A stretch of DNA of 64,000 nt from contig CP141147.1 in assembly GCA_035235625.1 (NCBI GenBank), positions 2,456,001-2,520,000 on the forward strand. The letters run 5' to 3'. Below are positions 23,685 to 34,911 of the stretch, one piece after another. The first letter of the stretch is position 1. Each line of letters opens with the position of its first letter. This stretch comes from Saururus chinensis. Taxonomy: Eukaryota > Streptophyta > Magnoliopsida > Piperales > Saururaceae. Made by a program: the position numbers and the translations under genes. Below the pieces are notes generated by a model. It had not been told where the DNA came from, ran no database searches, and saw nothing but the letters and a program-made list of their open reading frames with translations.

Positions 23685-25094
23685 AGGGCTCCAAATTGAA
23701 ATTTTGGAGAAAAATAGAGGCAGATATTGAGGCAGATATTCGATAAAGAAGTTGGTCCCAATGGAGTAATGGAGATGGATTGATAAACCCCAAAGGGCTA
23801 AAGGCCAAAATCAAAAGCCAACCCAACTATTTAAGACCCAAGCAACCAAAATCAAAACTTACGTATTAGGTATAATGGGTGGTTCCAAGTTGCTCTTTCA
23901 ATTTTAATTTATTGGGTTATTGTGAAGTTGACAAGAAGGGGGCCAATACTTAAAACAATTTTTTTCTTTAGCCCAACACAATAGTTTATATAGGGGGGTC
24001 ATGTAACCCCATGTCTCCAACGTAGGTCCGTCACTGTCAACAAGTAAGGGGCATTAACTTGAACCAACTTGACTAATGTAACATCAAAGTTATGAGCCAA
24101 AACTAGGTCTTGGAGGCTTTGATCCAACAACCTCTCATAGCAAGAGATCAGTTGGGGCACGCCCAAATTGAAAATAGACAAGTGCAAAGATACCATCTTC
24201 AAACCATGGAAAGGAGCGGAGCGGGTCCAAAACACACCAAACCCTAACTTCATTTGAAAAGAAAACAAATGCATCAATAAACCATCCATGACCTACCCGT
24301 TTCGGCCTTGTCAGCGGTTGGTGAGCGGCAGGAGAAAATAACACAGAAGGGTGGAAGGAGTTGACCAAGGTAGGTCGATTTAACCCCGGTCAATAGAGCC
24401 ATCTCCCCATTGTAATGGCATTTCCCACAAAGAAGGAAGAGAAGGAACCCAAATCCACTACTGAAGCATCATTAGCAGGGACTGCGGGTGAAGTTTTACT
24501 ACATTGATGGTGTACACACTACCACACCTGACATATGTTGGCTCGTAACTTAGTCACATGTGTACCTAGTAAAACTTTGCTAATGTAGCGGATTTAGGGG
24601 TGAGAAAGAAGGCTAAAGCATATGAGAGCTCCCACAACCTACTATGCACCCACCTAGCATGTGAAGTGTGAAGTTGTGTGAGGGCAACATATTGGGTTGG
24701 GCCACCTATGGGACAAAGGTGAAGTTAGAGGGGTAGATTGGGGCCACAATTACAAATTGCATACAATGGGAAGATTTTTTGGTGCTTCCTTGAATAATTC
24801 GTTCAAAATGAGTTCCCTATTGTAGTAAGCATCCTAGCACAAGCAACTAATAGTAACTGATTAAGGACCCACCCATTTACCAATTACTTACCTTTCTAAC
24901 CGTGTGCCCATGCCATATAAGCTTAAATTAGACTCACTATTCCAAATCATTAAAAAAAATCTCAAGGGGGATTAATGCAAATTTTACTAAAATCAAACTG
25001 AAATACATAGATGAAGCATCACCAATGGGGCAGAATCTATGGCGCATACGTTAGTGCACAAATTAGCGTAGTACACTAGTGCAAGTTAACAGCC
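23685..25094. other. Intergenic, no gene recognised
   Basis: No convincing gene, RNA or mobile element end was found. Minus-strand frames at 23999-24368 overlap each other in two frames and have no recognisable product. Confidence 0.4.
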
Positions 25095-25190
25095 AACATA
25101 AGTGACATTATGTATACTAGCGTGCACACTATCAATCTAATTAACATAGGTGACATTATGTATGTTAGTGTGTACATCATCAATCCTATG
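25095..25190. repeat. Imperfect tandem repeat, 2 x 48 bp
   Basis: Both units carry AACATA(A/G)GTGACATTATG, then TAGTG/TAGCG, then ATCAATC. Related short phrases (TTAGTGTGTATATTA type) recur near 21,760 and 25,640. Confidence 0.65.
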
Positions 25191-25869
25191 GGGATTTGGG
25201 TTAGCTAAAAGACCATCAAACAATAGGGTGGGATTAGAGGGTGTGTAAGAGTATGATTTTAGTTGAAATTTTGCAAAAAAACTGATTAGAGTTGAAAAAA
25301 CATATGATGATGATTGGATGAGGAGTTTACTACCCTCCTTTTAGCCGACCCATCCCCTTAATATGACGTGTGTATATTTGTTGTATGTGTATATGAGTTA
25401 GCTAAAATAGGGGGTGACATACTTTGCATCCATAGATGAAATTTTGTAAAAAAAAAAAGATACTCTATATCCTATTATATTAAGGAAAAAACTAGTTAAA
25501 GCTACATCTCGACTAGTGAGTTTAGACATCCTCTTATATTATGAAGCATTTTTAACGCTTTATCTGATAATGAGCATGGAGTAAGGAACACATAGGACTA
25601 TAGGAGCTTTTTATCCATAAAATTGACGGTATATACATTAGTGTATATTAATGTCAGTACCATTAACACTAGTGTGTATATTATTGATTTTAAATATTAT
25701 ACTTATTTTATTGTTAAAAGGGAACATGAAAAACTTTTTACTTCTATTATTAATAGGTTACCGTGGGATAGAGGAAGTCTTGTTGAAAAATAAAAAGAAT
25801 TTATTATACCACAATTAGCATACCCTAGATTTAAAATCTGAACATTTGAAATCTTCGTTTTCTTAGGTA

Positions 25870-26160
25870 TTCTGAATCGAGGACTCCCTCGATCTCCGCG
25901 TCTACCATCCCCCCAGCATTCTCCGCCTCTCCCCGCCGGGTAACCTCTCGCCGTTGTTGTGTTCCGCTCTCACTCTCTCTCTCTCTCTCTATGATGGAGC
26001 CCAACCTCTAGGGTACGTGTGAACGAGACCAGAAGCTGGTGTGGAAAGTGCTGAACATCTGCAGGGGGTCGTCGGTGAGGAAAGTGCTAGCGAGGGAAGC
26101 TACAGCGGTCGCGGCTTGCAAGGCCATCTTTGGCGTCGCCGAAACAAGCCGCCCCATTGG
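25870..26160 (+). other. Candidate first exon of an unknown gene
   Basis: A GC-rich island in AT-rich DNA, with a CT microsatellite at 25972-25990. ATGATGGAGCCCAACCTC at 25991 is followed by an in-frame TAG at 26009. After it, the same frame stays open and reads GTCERDQKLVWKVLNICRG, then EATAVAACKAIFGVAETSRP, up to a donor-like GG|GTACGC at 26160/26161. It looks like the first exon of a gene with a premature stop, or a 5' UTR exon. Its intron would contain the copia insertion and could reach the Myb-like exon at 32207, but this link is conjecture. Confidence 0.35.
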
Positions 26161-26569
26161 GTACGCATTCTTCACTTCCCGACTTTACTTTACCACTTGT
26201 TTTGTGTGTTCGAATGGTTTGTTTGGACTTTACCCTTCTACTTGTTGCTAATTATTATCAATTTTTTATTGGGTTTGTGAGAAATTTTTGCATTATAGTT
26301 TTCTGGCGTGAATATCATAGCTGCCATTAGTATGCCACGCTTATTTACCATTTAGAAGGGAAAAAGAAAGAGTTTTTCATTACATTTATGCATTCCCATC
26401 CATTACACCCCTCAAATTAGTAGCATTAGCAATTTGCTGCCATATGTAATATTGGCTGCATTATTTATGATAAAAGAAGTCAAATTAGCATGGATGTGTT
26501 ATTTTATGACAATTTTGTGAGAAAAGTTCTCTCTTTTAGGGTTTGTGTAAATGAATTTGAGGGCTAGAG

Positions 26570-26794
26570 TGCTGACTTTAGAATTGAAAATAAACAAAGA
26601 TTGAGGAGAAAAAATATAGATTTGTCAAAAAGTTTTGATCTTTGATAGTTGGGAAAGCATGCATACTAAGAGAAGAGAAGGGGGCTATTTTTCTCTTTCA
26701 AGCCTCTATTCTCCAAGCTGAGCCACCACTTTTTCATTCATTACCCTAGGTTCTAAACTACCCAAAATGCCCCCTTTGTCATTACATTTTAACA
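26570..26794 (-). repeat. Copia 3' LTR
   Basis: Direct copy of 30805-31038. Shared stretches include GTTTTGATCTTTGATAGTTG and GTTCTAAACTACC, and the shared end is TTACATTTTAACA. Terminal TG...CA is kept. Confidence 0.9.
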
Positions 26795-27203
26795 CTCGTC
26801 TTAGTGATATATTTTTGAACACCTAACATTTCTATGAAGTAATGAAACTTATCTCTTGGAAGAGCTGTGGTGAAGATGTCCGCTACTTGTTCTTCAGTCT
26901 TGCAATACTTGAGTTGTATCTCTTCATTCTCAACGATTTCTCTAATGTAGTGATGCTTGATAGTAATTATTTTGTTAGGATATTTTAGACGGGGTTCTTT
27001 GTCATTGCCATGGCCGACTTGTCACACGTAAATGGAGTAACTTCTCTTTGCTTTTCACCCATATCTTCTAAAATGCTTCTAAGCCATTTTGCTTGAGTAC
27101 TTGCCCTTGAGGCAGACACATATTCGTCCTCTTCTGTTGATAGATCAACACAATCTTGCTTCTTTGAAGCTCATGAAAACACACCGGACCTAAGAGAGAA
27201 AGC

Positions 27204-27765
27204 TTATTTGGAAGTACTTTTCTTATCAACAACACATCTGGCCCAATCACTATCACAAAAGCTAATTACCTTTGCATCAATATTTATTTCATATAAAGTG
27301 CCATAATCAAGTATACCTTGAATGTACCTCAAGACTCTCTTGGTTGCCCCAAAGTGAGTTTGTCTTGGCTTGGCCGTGAACCTAGCCAACAAACTATAAG
27401 CATACATGATATCCGATCTTGTAGCTGCTAAATATAATAAATTTCCAATCAAATTTTTATAAAGAGAGACGTTTTCTTCTTTACTTTCGTCTCCTTTTGA
27501 TAATTTATCATTCACAACCAAATGTGTATCAACCGGTTTACAATCTTTCATTCTAAACTTTTCAAGAAGTGTTCTTGCGTTTTTTTTTTGACAAATAAAG
27601 ACACTATCTTTATTTTGATAAATTTCCGAGCCCAAGAAGTAATACAAGAGTCCCGAATCACTCATTTCATACTTGTTCACCATTTCTCTTTTAAAATCTT
27701 CAATTATTTTTTTTATTACTAGTGGTAAAGACCAAGTCATCAACATAAAGAGAGATAATACAGAT
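27204..27765 (-). pseudogene. Copia reverse transcriptase C-terminal part and RNase H
   Basis: The minus strand at about 27735-27765 encodes the catalytic YVDDLVFT box. The reading frame then shifts by one in a run of A residues and continues as IIEDFKREMVNKYEMSD, GLLYYFLGSEIYQ, LIGNLLYLAATRSDIMYAYS and ATKRVLRYIQGILDYGTLYE, ending in RNase H-like FCDSDWA. These are standard copia RT/RNase H motifs. The frameshift after YVDD disables it. Confidence 0.85.
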
Positions 27766-27873
27766 ATTTGATTTATTTTGAGTTTTCACATACAAGGTTG
27801 GTTCACTTTTGCTTCTTTGGAATCCTCTTTTTTTGAAGTAAGCATCAATTTCACTATATTGTGCCCGAAGAGT

Positions 27874-28236
27874 TTATTTTAGGCCCCACAAAGTCTTTCT
27901 CAACTTGTAAACCTTACCTTTTTCAACTTCAACAATAAAGCCTTGAGGTTGCTCTACATAAACCTCATCTTCTAAGATAACTTTCAAAAAGGTTGATTTG
28001 ATATCAAGTTGATATAAGAGCCATCCCCTTTGATCCACCAAGCTAATAAGTGTTCTAATTGTTTCAGGTGTAGAAACCAGAGAAAAAGTCTCTTGAAAAT
28101 TAACTATGGGTTGTTGAGAATACCCTTTTGCTGCTAATTTTGCTTTGTTCTTTTGAATTGAGTGATCTTGGTTGAGTTTTGTTTTGTAGATCCATTTCAC
28201 ACTATTGACCTCTTTTTCTTTAGGTCTCTCCACCAA
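27874..28236 (-). pseudogene. Copia reverse transcriptase N-terminal part
   Basis: About 120 open codons with VKWIYKTKLNQDHSI, KAKLAAKGYSQQ, FQETFSLVSTPETIRTLISL, WLLYQLDIKSTFL and EDEVYVEQPQGF, the start of the copia RT domain. It ends KTLWGLK and is out of frame with the next RT piece, so pol is broken here. Confidence 0.85.
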
Positions 28237-28699
28237 CTCCTAAGTTCAATTTTTTTTCAATTACATAAATTTCCTCTTCATAGCTTTTATATGTGCTTCT
28301 TCTTTAATTGTGTCTTCAAAGTTTTTTAGTTCTACAACACAAAAGTTGTAACTTGCATACACATCACTAAGCCTTTTCATTATTTTTGGAGTTTAACTAA
28401 GAGATGAGAAACTTGAACTTGATATAGACTTGGTGATGCTTGAAAGCTAGTATTTGGTGTAATGTCTTGTGGAGCTTCTTGTACGTCTTCACTTTCTTGA
28501 TTCCTCAATTCTTCATTGTAAGTGGTAACTTGAACTTAAACCTTCTTTTCTCTCTTGTCCCAAGAGGCCTTATTATTGAATAGAACATATGTACAAATAA
28601 TTACTTTTCTTTCTCTTTAAACTAAATAGTCTATAGCCCTTTGATTTTGAGTTATAGCCCACAAAGATGCATTTTTCACTAGCTTTATCAATTCTGTCT

Positions 28700-29300
28700 C
28701 ACCTCTTTTGGGACATAAGCAAAGTAAATAGAGACAAATGCCTTCAAATGATTCACTGAAGCTTTTCTTCCACTTCATGCTTCAAATGGTGTTTTATTTT
28801 CTACTGCTTTTGTTGGACATCTATTCATCAAGTAGTTTGCCATATACACGGTTTCACCTCAAAATGCCTTGGGCATTCCTTTGTCATGAAGCATTGATTT
28901 AGCCATCTCAACAATGATCGTATTCTTTCTTTTTGCCACCCTATTTTGTTGAGGGGTATGCCTAACACTCAATTACCTATTCAACCTAATAGCTTCACCA
29001 AAAATTTCAAACTCATGTGAGTTATATTCTCCCCCTCTATCCCTTATTAGCACTTTTATTAAATGTCCACTTTGCCTTTCAACAAGCTTTTGAAATTTCT
29101 TGAAAATAGCAAACGCATCTGATTTTTGTCTCATAAAATATACTCGTCATTCTTGAAAAATTATTAATAAAAATTATAAAATACTTGTTACCTCCATGAG
29201 TTAGAGTAACCATTGGCCTATACACATTAGTATGAACAAGCTCTAAGGGTGCTTTAGCTCACCATGCCTTTTTTGTTGGAAATGACTCCCGATGATACTT
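28700..29300 (-). pseudogene. Copia integrase fragment with Trp-to-stop changes
   Basis: The minus strand encodes MPKAF-stop-GETVYMANYL, MNRCPTKAVENKTPFEA-stop-SGRK, ASVNHLKAF. Copia integrases usually have Trp at both stop positions (AFWGE, EAWSG), so both stops look like TGG-to-TGA changes. Upstream parts of the integrase core are recognisable only in pieces. Confidence 0.75.
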
Positions 29301-29316
29301 CCTAAGTGCACATCTT

Positions 29317-29508
29317 TCAAAAACCTCCATCACTTGTATAGATGGTAACCCATAAACTATGTTTTTTTGTTATAAATTCTTCAAGCTTTGAAAGTTTTAA
29401 GTGCCTAAACCTTCCACACCAAAGCCATAATTCATCTACTACATCTATCTTTAAGGCCATATTCTTTGAATATTTATAAATGAATAGAAAATTTTTATTT
29501 TTCTTCAT
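29317..29508 (-). pseudogene. Copia GAG-pre-integrase fragment
   Basis: Encodes DELWLWCGRFRHLKLSKLEEF, a decayed form of the copia LWHxRxGHxN pre-integrase motif, in the expected place between gag and integrase. Confidence 0.7.
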
Positions 29509-29924
29509 TTTAATTTATGCCACAACTTGTCCTCTGTCATTTCTGTCATAGATCTTACAAGAATTATCTTCAAAGTATATAGAATATCTATGTTCAACAA
29601 GTTGCCCCTACACAACAAATTTTGCTCCAAATCGGGAACTAGCAACACATCCCGGATATATTTTTTTCCTCTCTTTGTTTCTATGGCAATAGTACCCTTA
29701 CCCTTTGCTTAGACCAAGGCATCATTTCTCATCCTTGAGGATTTGAGGAGCCTTCCATGTTCACAAAAATGAACTTGTCTCCATTCATATGGCTGCTACA
29801 CCCACTATCAAGAAACCACCATTCTTTTGCTCAAACGCGTTTGACAAGCATAAAATATGTTTTCATCGCATTCTTGCTCTTAAGAGAAATTAGCTTATTG
29901 ATTGATTATAATCCTACTATCTTT

Positions 29925-30780
29925 TTAAAATGCCCAAATTTCTTTTAAGTATAACATTGAGGTTTCCCCTTAAACCAATATTCATCATCAACATGACTAC
30001 ATCTTTTGTAAATTCCACACTTTTTTCAAGTGGAATTCACATTTCCTCTTCCCTTTCCTTGTCTTCCACCTTTGGAAGACTCACCTTTGGATTGGTTACC
30101 ACTAGAGAATACTTTGCCTTGACTTTTGGCATTTTAATTATCTTTGAGCTTAGTTTAGAAAATACTCTTAATTGATTTTTTAGAGCGCCTACTCAGTCTT
30201 TGTTCAAAGGCGATAAAGGAGCTCATTAATTCTTGAACATTCAATGAAGAAATATCCTTTGTTTGCTCAATAATGGCAACAATAGGATCATATTTATCCG
30301 TTAAGCTAATCCAGAAAAATAATCAATCAACACTTCCATATGTCAAAATCCCTTCTAAGAGATTGAAGCTTAATAGCTCTTACCTTCAATGTGCCTCTAT
30401 ACTTATTTTGTAGAATTTTCCAAGGCTCTTTTGCCTTTATAACATTGATAATCCTTGGAAAAAAGTGTTGGAAACTCCTTGTTGAATCAAGTGGAGAGCT
30501 TTTGCATCTTTCTTCCTATTTCTTTCAAAAGTTACTTTTGGGCATTTGTTAAAGTCTCTACAACCTCTAGTTCTTCAAATCCATCTTAAATCAAATCCCA
30601 AAGATCATGAGAAATGTGTAGTTTTTCATTTTTACATACCAATAATTATAGTTTTTTTCATTGAAAATGGGAAAGGGAGGACTTGGCATGCCACTTATGA
30701 TGTTGCTTGAACTTGACATCTTCTTGAAAGGGCTTTGTTTTCCCTTCTTCAAATGACTCCACAATCCAAGATGATGTTGA
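29925..30780 (-). pseudogene. Copia gag remnant with zinc-knuckle-like region
   Basis: At 29925-30040 the minus strand encodes CGIYKRCSHVDDEYWFKGKP, a relative of the CxxC-x4-H-x4-C knuckles of plant copia gag in which at least one Cys is changed to Tyr. The region between it and the primer-binding site holds the rest of a broken gag. Confidence 0.65.
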
Positions 30781-30789
30781 AGAAATAAA

Positions 30790-30801
30790 GCTCTGATACC
30801 A
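30790..30801 (-). other. Primer-binding site, initiator Met tRNA type
   Basis: The minus strand reads TGGTATCAGAGC three bases inside the 5' LTR end. This is the classic plant retrotransposon primer-binding site and fixes the element's orientation. Confidence 0.92.
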
Positions 30802-32206
30802 TTTTGTTGGCTTTAGGATAGAAAATATACAAAGATTGTGGAGAAAAAAGATTGATTTGTCAAAAATGTTTTGATCTTTGATAGTTGGGAAGCATGCATA
30901 CAAAGAGACGAGAAGGGGGGAATTATTTTCTCCTTCAAAACAGAGAATCTATTCTCCAAGCCAAGCTACCACTTTTTTCGTTCATTTCCCTAGGTTCTAA
31001 ACTACTAAAAAAGCCCCCTTTGTCATTACATTTTAACATATAGACCAGTTTGTCGACTAAGCAGACAGATATAATAAGCTGTTTGTGGAAACTGTAATTT
31101 GTTATGATCCACACAATCTGTTGGTTGTTAGAAACGTAGGTGACTTATGCCCTGAGGTATCACTGGGCAATTTGACAATCAGGCGCAATCAACATAGTAT
31201 TTTAGTTCCATTTTGGGGTACTCAACATTGTAATCATCTGTTTTTCTGTAGAAACTCAATATTGTGCTAGGCCGTTGGTGATCATGACCTCCATACAAAT
31301 TGAAGCACATACTCGTGTATGCTTTATATATATATTTTTGGTTCACAGGAGTGTGAAATTCCCTGCTTTCTTTATACTTTTTCAGGGTAAAGTTTAAGGG
31401 ATGACAATAGAATGTGACTGCTGCTGAAATTTGACGAATAGAATTAACCTGAGCTTTCTATTGTTTCTAAGCTACTTTGTATCTTCTTGTAGTTATTTTC
31501 CCCAGGTTATTACATATTCCAGATAATTTGAACTATGCTTTTACAGTGAATTAATTTATATTGTAATCTTTTAACTTTTTTTACTAATTGTCCATGGTGT
31601 GAACTGGAAAGTAAACTCAAGTGTTTGTCAGTTCTCTTGGAAGCTATAGTAAGAGGTGGCCATAACATCTCATTATTGACTGACGTTTGGAAAGTAAGAT
31701 TTGTATGATCTCTTTTTGTATAGCTGTTTCTGCATTTACAACTAAGATTTTAGATTAAAGACAGCAAGTAGTTTATCCTTCATGCATCATCTTCCTTTCA
31801 TAAAATGTCTCGTTCTTAGCTTTTGAACCAGCAATTCTTACTGCATAGCTTTTACACGAACTTATTCTTGCTTTCTAAAAGATTGATCTCTATTGCCAAT
31901 CTGTAATACAAGAAACAAGTTATTTTTTATGTCATTTTATATTTTCTGCTCTTGTACAGTTTCATTTGGTGTTATACAGCATTCTGATTGTAGTACTAGC
32001 TTATGCACTGCAATATGAATCAGTCATTTATGGGCTTTATTTGATGGAGAACGATAAGTAACTCTTGTTCCGTGAATGTCTAATTGTTACCTCAATTGAT
32101 TCATGTTTGTTTCTGGCATTGCAATTGTTTGAATGATATTGTTATAATGGCATGACAGTAACTATATATGAGTTACTAAGTAATTCTGATTTCATTTATT
32201 ATAGAA

Positions 32207-32992
32207 ATGGCAAGCTATGGTGGGAAAGGGAAAAAAAAAGGGAACTCAAATTATGAGCAATGGTCAGCTATGGAAACTAAAGAACTTATAAAACTCTTGG
32301 TCGATGAAGTAAAAAATGGAAATCGATTGGAGAATGGGAAATTCAGAAACGAAGTATTTACTGAGAATGTTCTTCCAAAACTAAATCGGAAGTATAACAG
32401 TAAGAAGACACTGACTAACGTTAAAAACAAGTTGAGGGTTTTAAAGCAAAGGCTTGAACCAGTTAAAGTGTTGATGGAATCAAATGCTAGATTTGGATGG
32501 GATGGGCATGCACAAAAGATCACTGCTCCAGAAGAGGTGTGGGATGAGTACTTTCAAGTAAGTATTTTATGAATTAATATAAATACCATTAAGTTGTTTT
32601 GTATTTAGATAATATGAACATGTTATATGATTATGTATCATTTTTTGTAGGCCCATCCTGATGCAGTGGACTATCGACATAAGTTTGTTGAGGATTATGA
32701 CGATTTAATGTTGATTTTTAGCGACGCCACTCCCATTGGAGCTAGGGAAGCCAGTTTATCATCCAGTGATGCGGATCATGTGGGAAGAGCATTGGCCAAA
32801 AAATCATACGATGGTGGCGATACATTGCCCCTGTTTACTAGTGATTCTACACAGGTAGATGATGCATCTTCTCATGAGCTCCAACTCCCGGAGATTGAAC
32901 TGCCACCATCTCGTTGGAAAGCAAATGGTAATTTTACATATGAGATAAGAGGTGCCCTAGGGTTAATAGCAATTAATCCCTCTCATTATTGA
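32207..32992 (+). pseudogene. Myb/SANT-like DNA-binding protein gene, copy 1, C-terminally truncated
   Basis: Two exons, 32207-32557 and 32651-32992, joined in phase 0 by a 93-bp GT-AG intron, encode 230 residues. Residues 17-117 form a Myb/SANT-like domain (Myb_DNA-bind_3 type): QWSAMETKELIKLLVDEV, LPKLNRKYNSKKTLTNVKNK, then APEEVWDEYF. Such proteins include LIMYB and the ORF1 proteins of PIF/Harbinger transposons. Compared with copy 2, a 1-bp change shifts the frame near 32970, giving an early TGA. The homologous DNA continues only to about 33072, where the duplication breakpoint removes the last C-terminal part. TTATAG just before the ATG could be the acceptor of a 5' UTR intron. The DNA-binding domain itself is intact, so a shortened product is possible. 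Confidence 0.7.
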
Positions 32993-33084
32993 ATTGCCTC
33001 AAATTACAATAAATTGGTATGATCCTATTGAAAACATACGGAAGCTTACTTCAAGTTAAAAATATTCTGCACAGATAGTCAATA

Positions 33085-34290
33085 TTTTGCTAGGCTTTAG
33101 GAGATCATGATCTCTCAACAAATTGAAGTAGATACTTCTCTATGTACAATTTTTTTATTTTTTTGTTCACAGAGTGTGAAATGCACTGCTTTATATTTTT
33201 TCAGGGAAAAGTTGACAATAAAATGTAATTGCTGGTGAAATTTAATGGATAAAATTAACCTGACTTCCTGTTCTTTTGACACTGTTTTGTAACTTGTTTT
33301 GGTTATTTTTTCTCATATTATTTATATATTCCAGATAATGGTGCTCTGACATGGAATTAACCATTGTTGTCATCTTTTAAATTTTCTTTACAACTTGTCT
33401 TCTTTCTGAACTGGAAGTGTTTGTCGATTTTCTTTGAAAGCTGTAGTAAGAGACAAATAATTGGTTTTGTCTATAACATCAGTTCATTGGTTGCTGTTTG
33501 GAAAATAAACTTCTACGATTCCTTCATGCAGATCTGTTTGTGCATTTACAACTAAGGTTTTAGGCGAAAGACAGCAACTAGTTTCTCCTTCATGCATCAT
33601 CTTACTTTTATAATATATTGTACAAGTTTTAGCTTTGCATCAGCAATTATTACTGTATTATATGGCTTTTGCAAAACATATTGTTGCTTTTTGAAGCATT
33701 GTTTCTAGTGCCAATTTGTAACATAAGAAACAATTTGCTTTTACTTTGTATATCATCTTATATCTTGTGGCCTTCTGTAGTTTCATTTGATGTTTTACAG
33801 CATTTGAATCTAGTACCAGCGTATGTTCTCTCTTTATTGGTGTTAACTAATTTATATTGCTGTTTCTTTTTAGGGAAAATTACCCAATTATTTAAATAGA
33901 TATTTACTAATTTGGAGGTGAGAGAAAAATGATTACTAAATGTGTGTTCTGACACGTGTCATCTTGCCCACGTAGGCTCCAATGGCTATGCAGGTGCAAG
34001 TGGCCACATTGGCGCCTGACTGTCTTCTTGAAGTCAAAAGGGTAAAGAAGTGATGATATTAGTTAAAAGGGTATAGTCATTACTTAAAAAGTATAGACTT
34101 CAGTTAAAAGGTAAAGGTGAAGGTGTCACTTGACTTCAATTCAAGGTAATGATTTGTCAGACTCTATGTACCACACTAGTACCCCTATGTACCATGTGAG
34201 ACTGTATTTACGTGAAGTGATTTCATCACTTCGGGCGACGAAATCAGCCCCATTTCTTTCAATTTGTGAGTCCAATTTTTTGTTTAAATA
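33085..34290. other. Upstream region of the second Myb-like gene
   Basis: Positions 33085-33825 match the upstream region of copy 1 (31250-32000). The stretch from about 33,826 is inserted DNA with no counterpart in copy 1. Short open frames here are not supported. Confidence 0.6.
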
Positions 34291-34492
34291 CTCCCTTTAC
34301 CCTAGATTAATAGCTCCAGTTGGCAAAGAAGTTTGTTCCATATTAATAACTCTATTTTGTTCAATTTAAGTAGTTGAGTACTTAAAAAAGAGTATCATAA
34401 GTTTATTTTCCCTTCTTTTAGATGTGGGTTTCAGCATTCAATAAAAACTACTATATTTTCCAAATGTAGCTATTTATATTGGATGGAGGGAG
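34291..34492. mobile_element. Stowaway-type MITE (202 bp)
   Basis: Ends CTCCCTTTACCCTAGATTAA and, inverted, CTCCCTCCATCCAATATAAA, flanked by TA on both sides (34289-34290, 34493-34494). Size, ends and TA target site fit Stowaway/Tc1-mariner MITEs. This is the best-preserved member in the window and the reference for the decayed copies at 16.3, 16.6 and 19.4 kb. Confidence 0.85.
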
Positions 34493-34911
34493 TACTACTC
34501 AGTGATGACTCCACATAAAATTTGCAAAATAAATATATAAAAAAATGCAGGCACTAGTGTGGCAAGACAGCGGGTGTCAGTGCACCCATTGGTAAATTTT
34601 TTTCTCTCCTCCAAAATAGTAACTATTTATATAATTAGTAACATTTAGGTAATTTTCTCTTCTTTTTAATATGTTAGTTTCAATTATAAATAGTGAATCT
34701 AGGATCCTATGCAAGGCATTGTGAATAGTCATTTATGGGCTTTATTTGGTGAATGATGATTACTGATCTCGTACTTTATGAATGCATTATTTTTAGCTTA
34801 ATTGTTTCATGTTTATTTTTTGTTACAATTGTCTGATTTGATATCGTATTGTTATACTGGCATGAGACTATGTAGGATTTATAAGTAACTAGTATTTCAC
34901 TTATTATAGAT

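Larger units (their letters stand above)
26570..31038 (-). mobile_element. Ty1-copia LTR retrotransposon, complete but decayed
   Basis: Two direct LTRs flank a decayed gag-pol. The 3' LTR is 26570-26794 and the 5' LTR 30805-31038 (minus orientation, TGTTAAAATG...CA). The primer-binding site TGGTATCAGAGC, complementary to initiator Met tRNA, is intact next to the 5' LTR at 30790-30801. Reading leftwards the order is gag with a CCHC-like knuckle, GAG-pre-integrase, integrase, reverse transcriptase, RNase H, which is the copia order. The flanking 5-mers are TAGAG and TATAG, so the target duplication has probably mutated. The LTRs differ by several substitutions and an indel, so the insertion is old. 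Many stops and frameshifts make it inactive. Confidence 0.92.
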
